From Massilia sp. NR 4-1 (GTDB lineage: Bacteria > Pseudomonadota > Gammaproteobacteria > Burkholderiales > Burkholderiaceae_D), in contig NZ_CP012201.1 of the NCBI RefSeq assembly GCF_001191005.1, positions 2,170,001 to 2,234,000 on the forward strand: a stretch of 64,000 nt of DNA, written 5' to 3'. Shown piece after piece: positions 1-8,337 of this stretch (within the stretch, counting starts at the first letter, position 1; every line of letters starts with the position of its first letter). The notes below the pieces were generated by a model that saw nothing but the letters and a program-made list of their open reading frames with translations, was not told where the DNA came from and did no database searches. Both the position numbers and the translations under genes were made by a program.

Positions 1-827
1 TGGTCGCCTCGGGCGCGGCCCTGATCTCGCTGGCCGCCCTGCCCTTCCTGCCGGCACCGGCGCCAGCCAGCCTGCCCTATGTGGTGGCGTCGACCATTAT
101 TCACTTCTTCTACTACGGCCTGCTGTCCGCCGCCTACCGCCATGGCGATATGAGCCTGGCCTATCCCCTGATGCGCGGCAGCGCCCCGCTGATGGTCGCC
201 ATCGCCAGTCGCCCTCTGCTCGGCGAAGTCCTGAATCCCCGGCAATACCTCGCCATCGCCTGCATCTGCAGCGGCATTTTCGGCCTCTACCTCGCCGCCC
301 GCCGCCCCGCCATAGCCGGCCTCGTATCCACCTTGGGATCAGACCCCAATCGGACACGGGCTCGGCTGATAGAAGCGCCATCTGCGGCCGGGCCGGTGCA
401 CTCTGCCGGGAGGGCGACGCTGTTTGCGCTGCTGAATGCGGTGGCGATCACGGCATACACGCTGGTCGATGGGATCGGGGCGCGCAAGTCAGGGGCGCCG
501 GCGGCCTACACGATGTATCTGTTCGTGCTGACGGCATGCGGGTTGCTGGCGTGGACGCTGGCGCGGCGGCCGGTGGCTTTGCGCGCTTACGCCCGCCGGC
601 ATTGGCGCGTGGCTTTGCTGGGCGGCTTTGGCACGCTGGCTTCCTACGGTCTGGCGCTATGGGCGATGACGGTGGCGCCGGTGGCGGCCGTGGCGGCGCT
701 GCGCGAGACGGCCATCCTGTTTGCGGCGGCCATCGCGGCGCTCTTCCTGCGCGAGAAGATCGGCTGGCGCCGCGCCGCGGCGATCGGTTTCATCGCCGGC
801 GGCGCGGCCTTGATGCGCTTCGCCTAG
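1..827 (+). CDS. EamA-family (DMT) transporter, 5' partial
   Basis: The reading frame is open from the first bases of the window, so the start codon lies outside it. The product is a drug/metabolite transporter superfamily inner-membrane protein with many hydrophobic helices, ending in a typical EamA helix followed by MRFA. The EKIGWRR segment before the last helix is the usual EamA loop. The loop around residues LGSDPNRTRARL to GRAT is long and hydrophilic, and its DNA contains a small palindrome at 333-349, which may be a repeat inserted into a tolerated loop. The substrate cannot be read from sequence. The stop overlaps the convergent SDR gene by about 4 bp. Confidence 0.85.
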   Translation, partial: VASGAALISLAALPFLPAPAPASLPYVVASTIIHFFYYGLLSAAYRHGDMSLAYPLMRGSAPLMVAIASRPLLGEVLNPRQYLAIACICSGIFGLYLAARRPAIAGLVSTLGSDPNRTRARLIEAPSAAGPVHSAGRATLFALLNAVAITAYTLVDGIGARKSGAPAAYTMYLFVLTACGLLAWTLARRPVALRAYARRHWRVALLGGFGTLASYGLALWAMTVAPVAAVAALRETAILFAAAIAALFLREKIGWRRAAAIGFIAGGAALMRFA

Positions 828-1495
828 CCGGAACCGGTCAGCAGACCTGATCCGCTGCCGCCGGCATCGGCGCTTTCGGGCAGGACGATGGCCGTGCGGA
901 TGGCGTGCGCCAGCGCGCTGGCGCTATCGTCCTGGCCATCGGATGAAACCAGGCTGACGCGAATCTCTGCGCCCACTTCCCGCCGCAGCCCTTCCGAAAT
1001 CGCCGCCACCGCCGAACGGGTGGCGCAGTAGACCGCTGCTTCAGCGCCGACCTGCTGGCCATGGCTGCCGCCGATATTGACGATCTGGCCCACGCGCGCC
1101 ACCTGCATCAGCGGCAGCACCGCCGCAATGCTGTGCAGGACGCCGCGCACATTCACATCGATCATGCGGTCCCATTCGCGGATCTTCATCGCATCCAGCC
1201 GCGACAGCGGCATCTCGGCATGGCTGTTCACCAGCACATCCACGCGGCCGTGCTTGCGGTGCGCGGCCAGCGCGAAGCTTTGCGCGTCGTCGGCGTCGGT
1301 CACGTCCAGCAGATGCAGATCGGCCTGGCCTCCGGCGCTGCGGATCTCTTCGCCCAGCCGCTCCAGGCTGCGGCGGCAGGAACCGCCCAGCACCAGGCGG
1401 TGGCGCTCGCGCGCCAGCAGCCGGGCCGCCGCCGCGCCGACTTCGCCGCAGGCGCCGGTAATCAGGATTACCTTGGATGAATGACGTTTTTTCAT
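824..1495 (-). CDS. SDR-family protein with degenerate active site
   Basis: A 223-residue Rossmann-fold short-chain dehydrogenase/reductase. The dinucleotide motif at residues 13-20 reads TGACGEVG, with Glu in place of the usual second Gly. The NNAG motif is replaced by NSHA (90-93). The catalytic YxxxK is YCATR (156-160), so the essential Lys is Arg, and the PG motif that normally follows the sixth strand is missing. The family is certain, but redox activity is doubtful. It is divergent from the AraC gene at 1664 and may be its target. The start is the ATG preceded by a GGAGGC-like ribosome site. Confidence 0.85.
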   Translation of the reverse strand: MKKRHSSKVILITGACGEVGAAAARLLARERHRLVLGGSCRRSLERLGEEIRSAGGQADLHLLDVTDADDAQSFALAAHRKHGRVDVLVNSHAEMPLSRLDAMKIREWDRMIDVNVRGVLHSIAAVLPLMQVARVGQIVNIGGSHGQQVGAEAAVYCATRSAVAAISEGLRREVGAEIRVSLVSSDGQDDSASALAHAIRTAIVLPESADAGGSGSGLLTGSG

Positions 1496-1663
1496 GCTTG
1501 CCTCCTTACTGTTGGTCGATAGCGGAAAGTCTAGGCGGCGCAGCGCGCGCGGACATGCACGAAAATATGCAATTCTTGCCTAATCCTCTTCCCACTCGCG
1601 CGCGAACGGTAAAATGGCGCAAAATAGCTGCCTGAATCTATTGCCACCCGCAGATGGAGCCGT

Positions 1664-2614
1664 ATGAGCGCATCCCCCGATCCCAGCCTGGCGCGCCAGG
1701 CCCGCATGGCGCAGCTGATCGACCGCCTCGCGCCCGACGAGGGCTACACCCTGTGTGCCCTGCCCGGCCTGCGCTTCATGCGCGCCAACCGCTCGGTGCC
1801 GCGCACGCCGGTGCTGTATGAGCCGAGCATCGTGGTGGTCTGCTCCGGGCGCAAACGCGGTTACGTGGGTGGACGGGTATATCACTACAACGCCCAGCAG
1901 TTTCTGGTGCTGTCCGTGCCGCTGCCGTTTGAAGGCGAGACCGACGCCAGCGAGGCGGAGCCGATGCTGGCGATGTCCATTCCCATCGATCTGCAGGTGG
2001 CGGCGGAGATAGCGATGGAGCTGGACCAGGCCGGCGTGCGTATCGCCGAAGCGCCGCTCGGCATCATGTCGTCGCCGCTGGACGATCGCTTCGGCAATAC
2101 CCTGCTGCGCCTTCTGGAAGCCCTGCTCTCGCCGGTGGAGGCACGCCTGCTCGGCCCCGGCATCCTGCGCGAAATCCTGTATTGCGTGATGACCGGCAGC
2201 CAGGGCGGCGCCTTGCGCGCGGCGCTGACCCACCGCAGCCAGTTCGGCAAGATCAGCAAAGCCCTGCTGCGCATCCACCGCGACTACACCAAGCCCATTG
2301 ACGTCGCCACGCTGGCGCAGGAAGCCGGCATGAGCCTGGCCGCCTTCCATGCCAGCTTCAAAGCCGTGACGCTGACTTCGCCCATCCAGTATTTGAAGAC
2401 GACCCGCCTGCACAAGGCGCGCCTGCTGATGGCGCAAAGCGGCCTGAATGCGGCCACCGCCTCCAGCCGCGTGGGCTATGAAAGCAGCTCGCAGTTCAGC
2501 CGCGAATTCAAGCGCTACTTCGGCCGCACGCCGCTGGAAGAGGCGCGCCAGATGCGCGGCCTGCTGACGCAGGCGCCAGGCGCCTGCGAATCGCCCTTCG
2601 TCAGCGCGCAGTAG
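1664..2614 (+). CDS. AraC-family transcriptional regulator
   Basis: A 316-residue protein with an N-terminal cupin-like AraC-N domain (PRTPVLYEPSIVVVCSG, then a beta-rich stretch to about residue 170) and a C-terminal double helix-turn-helix of AraC type (about 215-305). The second helix-turn-helix reads VGYESSSQFSREFKRYFG, a textbook AraC/XylS signature. It is divergent from the SDR gene with a 168-bp gap, the usual arrangement for AraC regulators and neighbouring reductases. The inducer is unknown. The 3' end overlaps the convergent hydrolase gene by 14 bp. Confidence 0.92.
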   Translation: MSASPDPSLARQARMAQLIDRLAPDEGYTLCALPGLRFMRANRSVPRTPVLYEPSIVVVCSGRKRGYVGGRVYHYNAQQFLVLSVPLPFEGETDASEAEPMLAMSIPIDLQVAAEIAMELDQAGVRIAEAPLGIMSSPLDDRFGNTLLRLLEALLSPVEARLLGPGILREILYCVMTGSQGGALRAALTHRSQFGKISKALLRIHRDYTKPIDVATLAQEAGMSLAAFHASFKAVTLTSPIQYLKTTRLHKARLLMAQSGLNAATASSRVGYESSSQFSREFKRYFGRTPLEEARQMRGLLTQAPGACESPFVSAQ

Positions 2615-4526
2615 GGTTCACCACCGGCAGCTCGATGAAGCTGTCGTGGTAGACGCGCTGCGTGGCCTTCTTATAGTCCCCAGGCTTGGCATAAAAGATG
2701 TTCGGCACATAGGTCTGGGGGTTGCGGTCGTACAGCGGGAACCAGCTCGATTGCACCTGCACCATCAGGCGGTGGCCGGGCTGGATCACGTGGTTCACAT
2801 TGGGCAGGGCAAAGCGGTAAGTCTGCACCTCGTTGGCCGGAATGGCGGACGGCTTTTCCAGGCTGTCGCGGTAGCGGCCACGGAAGATGTCCATGGCCAG
2901 TGCCAGCTGATAGCCGCCCAGCTCCGGCTGCGCAGGCACTTCATCGGGATAGACGTCGATCACCTTGACCACCCAATCGGCGTCGCTGCCGCTGGTCGAT
3001 GCCGCCAGGTGCACCTGCGGCGCGCCGGACAGCGTGAGCGGCGCCTTCAGCGGCTCGGAGACATAAGTCAGCACGTCCGGCCGGTCGGAGGCGAAGCGCT
3101 GGTCGCTCACCAGCCATGGCCGCCACGTATTGGCGTCGCCCATGCGCACCGGGCGCGGCACGAAAGGCACGGGCTTGGCCGGATCGGCCACATATTCATC
3201 GTAGCCTGGAGCCGCGCCAGCCTTGGGCGCGTCGAAGCCCAGCTTGAAGCCTTCCTTCAGATACACGGGACGCGCCGCCGATGGGCAGCCTTCGGCGCAG
3301 GACAGCGGCCAGCGCGGCAAACGCTGCCAGCGGTTGCTGCCGGTCTGGTAGAACCACACGGGCGGCGTGTCGGCGGCCGGCGCGCCATCCTTCAGATATT
3401 GGTTGAGGAAGGGCTGCATCACGTCGTGCCGGAACTGGTAGGCTGTATCGCCATTGAATTTGAGCACGCCCAGGCTGGAGCCTTCGTAATTGACGCCGCT
3501 GTGGCGCCATGGCCCCACCACCAGGAAGTTCATGCGGTTGTCCTTGTCCTGCGGTTCCAGCGCGGCATAGGTGGCGTAGGGACCGTAGATATCCTCCTGG
3601 TCCCACTGCCCCACCACATGCATGGTCGGCACACTCAGCTTGCGCGCGCCGAGAATGCGGTCGAGCGCCTGCTCCTGCCAGAAGCTGTCGTAGGCCGGGT
3701 GCTCGAACAGCTTCCTGGTGAAGTTCAGCCGCTCCAGGCCAAAGCGCTTGGCATAGCCGTAGGCGGAACCGGCGCGCAGCATGCTCTCGTACTCGTCGAA
3801 AATGCCGGTCGCCAACTGCTCGCCACCGCCGCGCGCCGCGGTCTGGCTGGCGATATAGGACATGGTGGGCATGCGGAAGGCGCCGTTGTGGAACCAGTCG
3901 TCGCCGCGCCAGCCATCGACCATGGCGCTCATCGGCACCGCCACTTTCAGCGCCGGATGCGGGTCGGCCAGCGCCATCAGCACGGTAAAGCCTTCGTAGG
4001 AAGAGCCCAGCATGCCCACCTTGCCATTGCTCTCGGCGACATTTTTCACCAGCCAGTCGATGGTGTCCCAGGCGTCGGTGCCGTTGTCGGTCTTGCTCTT
4101 GTTGAGGGGACCGCGCAGGGGCCGCGTCATCACATACTCGCCTTCCGAGCCATGCTTGCCGCGCACGTCCTGGAACACGCGGATATAGCCCTCGTTGACA
4201 AACACCTCGTCGCCCTGCGGCAGCGTGGCCAGCATGCTGGGGCTGACGCTACGCTGGGCACGCTTGGCGGCGTTGTAGGGCGTGCGCGTCAAAATCATGG
4301 GCGCCCTGGATGCACCCTTGGGGATCACGATCACGGTATGCAGCTTGACGCCGTCGCGCATCGGGATCATGACCACGCGCTTGATATAGTCGGCGTTTTC
4401 GTCCGGCGCTTCCAGGCGCGGCCCGATATCGGGCGTCATCGGCGAAGTCTGGGCCAGCGCGGCGCTGCCGGCAAAAGCGGAAAGCAGAATCAGTCCGGAC
4501 AGCCGGACGGACGGGGAAAGGCGCAT
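2601..4526 (-). CDS. CocE/NonD family secreted hydrolase
   Basis: A 641-residue serine hydrolase of the X-Pro dipeptidyl-peptidase/CocE/alpha-amino acid ester hydrolase group. It begins with a signal peptide (about residues 1-26, AALA-Q). The nucleophile motif GSSYEG has Ser176. Asp309 (GQWDQED) and His342 (PWRHSG) fit the rest of the triad. The C-terminal third, after about residue 430, has the jelly-roll character of the family (DVLTYVSEPL... VHLAAST). It likely cleaves acyl-amino acid, ester or amide bonds in the periplasm or outside the cell. The exact substrate is not deducible. It appears monocistronic. Confidence 0.9.
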   Translation of the reverse strand: MRLSPSVRLSGLILLSAFAGSAALAQTSPMTPDIGPRLEAPDENADYIKRVVMIPMRDGVKLHTVIVIPKGASRAPMILTRTPYNAAKRAQRSVSPSMLATLPQGDEVFVNEGYIRVFQDVRGKHGSEGEYVMTRPLRGPLNKSKTDNGTDAWDTIDWLVKNVAESNGKVGMLGSSYEGFTVLMALADPHPALKVAVPMSAMVDGWRGDDWFHNGAFRMPTMSYIASQTAARGGGEQLATGIFDEYESMLRAGSAYGYAKRFGLERLNFTRKLFEHPAYDSFWQEQALDRILGARKLSVPTMHVVGQWDQEDIYGPYATYAALEPQDKDNRMNFLVVGPWRHSGVNYEGSSLGVLKFNGDTAYQFRHDVMQPFLNQYLKDGAPAADTPPVWFYQTGSNRWQRLPRWPLSCAEGCPSAARPVYLKEGFKLGFDAPKAGAAPGYDEYVADPAKPVPFVPRPVRMGDANTWRPWLVSDQRFASDRPDVLTYVSEPLKAPLTLSGAPQVHLAASTSGSDADWVVKVIDVYPDEVPAQPELGGYQLALAMDIFRGRYRDSLEKPSAIPANEVQTYRFALPNVNHVIQPGHRLMVQVQSSWFPLYDRNPQTYVPNIFYAKPGDYKKATQRVYHDSFIELPVVNPTAR

Positions 4527-4682
4527 GCGAAGTCTCCTGAATAGTCTGTTCTTCTGCGGCCCGGGACTGGATGCCTGGGCTCAGGGCGATACTAGCATGC
4601 CCGATAGTAAGAGCGTGCGCGCACAGATGGCCTTGCCTGTTGCGGCGACACTGGAGCGGCAACTATTAAAGAGGAGCTGATC

Positions 4683-5099
4683 ATGAACAAGCTACTGATC
4701 GCAGTCCTGCTGGCGTTTGGCGGGGCCGTGGGGATGCTGCCGCAACCGGCCGCCGCAGCCGATATCATCGTGGTGCGTACCGAACCGCCGCCGCCACGCA
4801 GCGAGCCGATGCCCGATGCGCGCCGCGGCTATGTCTGGGCGCCCGGCTACTGGCGCTGGAGCGGCAACCATTATGTCTGGGTGCGCGGCAAATGGATGCG
4901 CGCGCGCCATGGCTACCACTGGCGCCCGTCGACCTGGGAGGCGCAGGGCGACCGTTGGCAGATGCAGCATGGCGGCTGGGTGCGCGGCGATGGCGACCGC
5001 GATGGCGACGGCATCCCCAACCGGGTAGACCGCGACCGCGACAACGACGGCGTACCGAACCGCTACGACGCCCGCCCCAACAACCCTGAACGGCGCTGA
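4683..5099 (+). CDS. small exported YXWGXW-like protein with two calcium-type DxDxDG repeats
   Basis: A 138-residue protein with a signal peptide (cleavage near PAAAA-D, about residue 26). The central part is aromatic-rich (GYVWAPGYWRWSGNHYVWV, HYHWRP-like), as in YXWGXW-repeat envelope proteins. The tail carries two tandem motifs, DRDGDGIPNRVD and DRDNDGVPNRYD, which match thrombospondin type-3/EF-like calcium loops. A strong ribosome site (AAAGAGGAG) precedes the ATG. It probably sits in the periplasm or outer envelope. Its function is unknown. Confidence 0.8.
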   Translation: MNKLLIAVLLAFGGAVGMLPQPAAAADIIVVRTEPPPPRSEPMPDARRGYVWAPGYWRWSGNHYVWVRGKWMRARHGYHWRPSTWEAQGDRWQMQHGGWVRGDGDRDGDGIPNRVDRDRDNDGVPNRYDARPNNPERR

Positions 5100-5121
5100 A
5101 CGGCCGTGGCGGCGCTGCGAC

Positions 5122-5156
5122 TTGACAGCAGGCCGCCAAACTGCAACCATAACGCC
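5122..5156 (+). promoter_or_regulatory. promoter of the trp leader/trpS transcript
   Basis: A perfect -35 hexamer TTGACA lies at 5122-5127. Counting 35 bases from its first base puts the transcription start at about 5157, which is the A of the leader-peptide ATG. The -10 is weak (AACCAT, ACCATA or CATAAC at 5145-5153). There is no ribosome binding site before the ATG, so the leader may be translated as a leaderless message. Confidence 0.5.
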
Positions 5157-5207
5157 ATGAAAGCAATTCAATCACATCCTTCTAGTCAGTACTGGTGGCG
5201 CCGCTGA
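5157..5207 (+). CDS. trp-type leader peptide upstream of trpS
   Basis: A 16-codon open reading frame, MKAIQSHPSSQYWWRR, with adjacent Trp codons at 5193-5198 three codons before the TGA stop. It is followed by mutually exclusive hairpins and a terminator before trpS. Tandem codons for the amino acid handled by the downstream gene are the hallmark of ribosome-stalling attenuation. No Shine-Dalgarno is seen, and the predicted transcription start coincides with the ATG, as described for the leaderless trpL of rhizobia. The peptide is a sensor of charged tRNA-Trp and not a structural product. Confidence 0.75.
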   Translation: MKAIQSHPSSQYWWRR

Positions 5208-5278
5208 CAGCGAGCGGCCACTGCAAAGTGATGTGATTTTAATATCAACGCCGCCTCAGCCAGGTGGCGTTTCTTATG
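5170..5278 (+). promoter_or_regulatory. candidate transcription attenuator of trpS
   Basis: Four pairing elements are visible. 5195-5205 pairs with 5213-5221 (first hairpin, starting inside the Trp codons, with a two-base bulge). 5214-5218 (GCGGC) can instead pair with 5250-5254 (GCCGC), an antiterminator. 5247-5256 pairs with 5262-5271 to form a 10-bp terminator stem with one G-U pair. 5170-5178 and 5230-5238 are perfectly complementary over 9 bp and could close the region. A ribosome stalled at the Trp codons would cover the first arm and favour the antiterminator, raising trpS expression when Trp-tRNA is scarce. Confidence 0.65.
5247..5278 (+). terminator. attenuator terminator hairpin before trpS
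   Basis: Stem AACGCCGCCT (5247-5256), loop CAGCC, stem AGGTGGCGTT (5262-5271), followed by a short U-rich run (TCTTAT). The T-run is weak, so termination may be partial or pause-dependent. It lies 35 bp before the trpS start. Confidence 0.6.
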
Positions 5279-5312
5279 GCGCAGCTGACGGGGGCAAGTA
5301 CAAGGAACCCCG

Positions 5313-6326
5313 ATGAGCAAGCCCTCCACCCCTGACGTGATCCTGACCGGCGACCGCCCGACCGGCCCGCTGCACCTCGGCCATTACGTCGGCAGCCTGC
5401 GCAACCGCGTCACGTACCAGAACCAGTACAAGCAGTTCATCATGCTGGCCGACTCGCAAGCGCTGACTGACAATATGGATGACACCAACAAGGTGCACCG
5501 TAATGTGGTCGAAGTGGCGCTGGACTATCTGGCGGTGGGCATCGATCCCGCCAAGTCCACCATCCTGATCCAGTCGCAGATTCCGGAGCTGGCCGAACTG
5601 ACCTTCTACTACCTGAATATGGTGACGGTGGCGCGCCTGGAGCGCAATCCGACCGTGAAGGCGGAAATCGTGCTGCGCGGCTTCGAACGCGATATCCCGG
5701 CCGGCTTCCTCACCTATCCGGCGTCGCAGGCGGCCGACATCTCGGCCTTCAAGGCGTCCCTGGTGCCGGTGGGCGAAGACCAGATCCCGATGATCGAACA
5801 GACCAACGAGATTGTGCGCCGCTTCAACCGCATCGCCAACCGCGACATCCTGGTCGAATGCAAGGCGCTGGTGCCGGAAATCGGCCGCCTGCCAGGCATC
5901 GACGGCAAGGCCAAGATGTCCAAATCGCTGGGCAACACCATCAACCTGGGCGCCTCGGCCGACGAGATCACCGCCGCCGTGAAAAAGGTGTATACCGATC
6001 CGCTGCACCTGCGCGTACAGGACCCCGGCCACCTGGAAGGCAATGTGGCCTTCATCTACCTGGACGCCTTCGATACCGACAAGGCGGCGCTGGACGAAAT
6101 GAAAGCCCACTATGTGCGCGGCGGCCTGGGCGACTCGATCGTGAAGAAGCGCCTGGAAGTGGTGCTGCAGGAAATGCTGGCGCCGATCCGCGCCCGCCGC
6201 GAGGAGTACGCCAAGGACAAGGGCTATGTGATGCAGGTGCTGAAGGAAGGCACGGCGCGCGCGCGCGAAGTGGCGGCCCGTACCGCCGACGAAGTCAAAG
6301 CGGCCCTCGGCCTGAGCTACTTCTAA
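5313..6326 (+). CDS. trpS: tryptophan--tRNA ligase
   Basis: A 337-residue class I aminoacyl-tRNA synthetase that charges tRNA-Trp with tryptophan in the cytoplasm. The HIGH-type motif is HLGH (residues 21-24), the first-fold opening reads TGDRPTGPLHLGHYVGS, and the KMSKS motif is at 201-205. Length is usual for compact bacterial TrpRS. It lies directly behind a Trp-rich leader peptide and attenuator, so its expression probably responds to Trp-tRNA charging. The next gene starts 3 bp after its stop, suggesting cotranscription. Confidence 0.97.
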   Translation: MSKPSTPDVILTGDRPTGPLHLGHYVGSLRNRVTYQNQYKQFIMLADSQALTDNMDDTNKVHRNVVEVALDYLAVGIDPAKSTILIQSQIPELAELTFYYLNMVTVARLERNPTVKAEIVLRGFERDIPAGFLTYPASQAADISAFKASLVPVGEDQIPMIEQTNEIVRRFNRIANRDILVECKALVPEIGRLPGIDGKAKMSKSLGNTINLGASADEITAAVKKVYTDPLHLRVQDPGHLEGNVAFIYLDAFDTDKAALDEMKAHYVRGGLGDSIVKKRLEVVLQEMLAPIRARREEYAKDKGYVMQVLKEGTARAREVAARTADEVKAALGLSYF

Positions 6327-6329
6327 ACC

Positions 6330-6947
6330 GTGGCCGCAGCCGGCAAGGAAGGCCGCGATGGCGGCAAGGCCAAGGCTGCCGCTGCCGGCGCGTCCGGCCG
6401 TGGCAAGGCCGCTGGCAGCGCGGCGCGCGCCACACCTGTGCGCGGCAGCGCAGGCAAAGGCGATGGCGCAAACCGCGGCGCCAAAACAGGTGGGCGCGGC
6501 GCGCCGGCCAAAGGCGATTTCGTCAAGCGCGGCGGACGCGCCGATGCCGGCCAGGGCGGCGGCGCGGCTGGCGCCTGGGGCTATCTCGCCCTGCCCGCCT
6601 TCGCCCTGCTCTACCTTGTGGCCGTCCTCAAATGGCAGCTGGACCAGTGGCCGGCCGCCGTCTACGGCGCGGCCAGCGTGCTGGCGTTTATCTTCTACGC
6701 CATCGACAAATCGGCGGCGCGTTCCGAACGCTGGCGCACGCCCGAATCCACCCTGCTGCTGCTCGGCCTGGCCTGCGGCTGGCCCGGCGCCCTGCTGGCC
6801 CAGCAATGGTTGCGCCATAAAACCGTCAAAACCTCCTTCCAGCTGATGTTCTGGGCCAGCGTGCTGCTGAACATGGCCGCTTTTGCCGCCTATGCCCGGC
6901 TACAGGCCGGAGGGGTAAGTCTCGGACATCTCCTCGCGCTGCCATAA
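6330..6947 (+). CDS. DUF1294 membrane protein with basic low-complexity N-terminus
   Basis: A 205-residue protein, with a GTG start 3 bp after trpS. Residues 1 to about 80 are Gly/Ala/Lys/Arg-rich and probably disordered. Residues about 83-205 form a DUF1294 membrane domain with about four hydrophobic helices and the conserved YAIDKSAA...W.RTPE and GWPGAL..Q...RHKT motifs. Many relatives carry an N-terminal cold-shock domain, but here that position holds the basic linker instead, which could still bind nucleic acid (inference). An internal start near the first helix is possible. The 3' end overlaps the convergent gene by 48 bp. Confidence 0.75.
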   Translation: MAAAGKEGRDGGKAKAAAAGASGRGKAAGSAARATPVRGSAGKGDGANRGAKTGGRGAPAKGDFVKRGGRADAGQGGGAAGAWGYLALPAFALLYLVAVLKWQLDQWPAAVYGAASVLAFIFYAIDKSAARSERWRTPESTLLLLGLACGWPGALLAQQWLRHKTVKTSFQLMFWASVLLNMAAFAAYARLQAGGVSLGHLLALP

Positions 6948-8243
6948 GGCGGTGTGCTCCAGCGGCGGCAGCGCCGTGCTGTGGTCGATATGGATCAGGG
7001 CATCGAACTGGCGCGCCGGGTCGGCATAAAAATAGTGGCTCTGGCGTTCCGTCTCCGGCCGGTAGACCACGCCGATGGCGCGCTGCAGATATCGTCCCGG
7101 CAACCGTTCCAGCGCGCTGTCATGGCCGCGTATCGGCAGCAGGAAATTGCCCTTGCCCGTGGCATGCAGCAGATGCTCGATACTGCCCGGCAACGAGGGG
7201 ACGATATGCTTCAGCTGCGCCGGGCCATCCCACTCCGAGGCCGCCGTCACCGCCCCGGTGTGCGTGGTAAATCCCAGCAGGAAGGAATCTTCGCGCCGGT
7301 AGCGTTCGCGCACCAGCTGGCCCAGATTCAGCTGCCCCTGCCAACCCGGCTCGGTGGCGCGCGCATCGCCCAGATGCGAGTTGTGCGCCCACACCACCAG
7401 CCGCGCCGGCTTGCCGTTGCGCTGGGCCAGGTGTTCGCGCAGCGCCTCCAGCGTGTCCGCCATATGCGTGTCGCGCACATTCCACGACGCTTCCCGGCCC
7501 AGGAACATGGCGCGGTAATAGGCTTCGGCATTGCGCGCCACGCGCGCGTTCTGGTGCGCGTAAAACAGTTCATCGGGCACGCCGCCGGCAGGCGCCGCCG
7601 ACAGCCGCAGCGCCGCCTGCCGGCTCAGTTCATTCAGCTGCTGCAGCAACTCGCGCGCGCGGTTTTCGCGCAGGCCATAAGCGGCGGCATAGCCATACAG
7701 CTGGGGATCGCCGCCCACATGGTCCATGCAGGCATAGCGCTGGCGCGCCCGCTGCGCCGCGTCCGGATCAGCCTGGTCCAGATAGGCCAGCACCGCCCGC
7801 ATCGAGGCGTGCAGGCTATACAGGTCCAGGCCATAGAAGCCCGCGCGGCGCGCCGGGCTGACGGCATGGGTGTTGTGCACGCGCAGCCAAGTCACCAGCT
7901 GCAGCACTTCCTCGTTGCGCCACATCCACTGCGGGAAGCGCTTGAAATTGGATAGCGCCTGCTCGGCGCTCAGATCGCCGCCGCCATGCTGCACGAAGCG
8001 GCTGACGCGCAGCGCGTCCGGCCAATCCGCTTCGACGGCGATGGCGTTGAAGCCCTTTTCCACAATCAGGCGGCGGCTGATCTCGGCGCGCAGCCGGTAG
8101 CATTCGCGGCTGCCGTGGGTCGCATCGCCCAGCAGCACCAGCGCGGCGCCGCCAATGCAATCAAGCAGATAATCGAAATCGTCGCTGTGGGCGACGGATC
8201 TGGCCTCGCCGGCCAGCGCGTCAATACAGGCTTGCTCGCTCAT
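6900..8243 (-). CDS. erythromycin esterase family protein
   Basis: A 447-residue protein of the erythromycin esterase/succinoglycan biosynthesis-like family. Conserved features are LLGDATHGSRECY, the IAVEADWPD segment and VVWAHNSHLGD; the His and Glu/Asp residues of these motifs make up the proposed metal-free active site. It has no signal peptide, so it is cytoplasmic. Family members include macrolide lactone hydrolases, but most chromosomal copies have unknown substrates, so the name is no evidence of drug resistance. It is divergent from the DMT exporter at 8338. Confidence 0.88.
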   Translation of the reverse strand: MSEQACIDALAGEARSVAHSDDFDYLLDCIGGAALVLLGDATHGSRECYRLRAEISRRLIVEKGFNAIAVEADWPDALRVSRFVQHGGGDLSAEQALSNFKRFPQWMWRNEEVLQLVTWLRVHNTHAVSPARRAGFYGLDLYSLHASMRAVLAYLDQADPDAAQRARQRYACMDHVGGDPQLYGYAAAYGLRENRARELLQQLNELSRQAALRLSAAPAGGVPDELFYAHQNARVARNAEAYYRAMFLGREASWNVRDTHMADTLEALREHLAQRNGKPARLVVWAHNSHLGDARATEPGWQGQLNLGQLVRERYRREDSFLLGFTTHTGAVTAASEWDGPAQLKHIVPSLPGSIEHLLHATGKGNFLLPIRGHDSALERLPGRYLQRAIGVVYRPETERQSHYFYADPARQFDALIHIDHSTALPPLEHTALWQREEMSETYPSGL

Positions 8244-8337
8244 GGCTCACCTCCTTGCTGCAAGTTCCAACTGCACGATAGTCCAAGCTGTGAGAAACTG
8301 TCGCAGCCTTAAAATCAGGAAAGAAACAGGAAGAAGC

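Noticed and set aside
2646..4544. Long plus-strand frame of 632 codons
   Set aside because: It is antisense to the CocE/NonD hydrolase gene, with no family likeness and a composition typical of GC-rich shadow frames.
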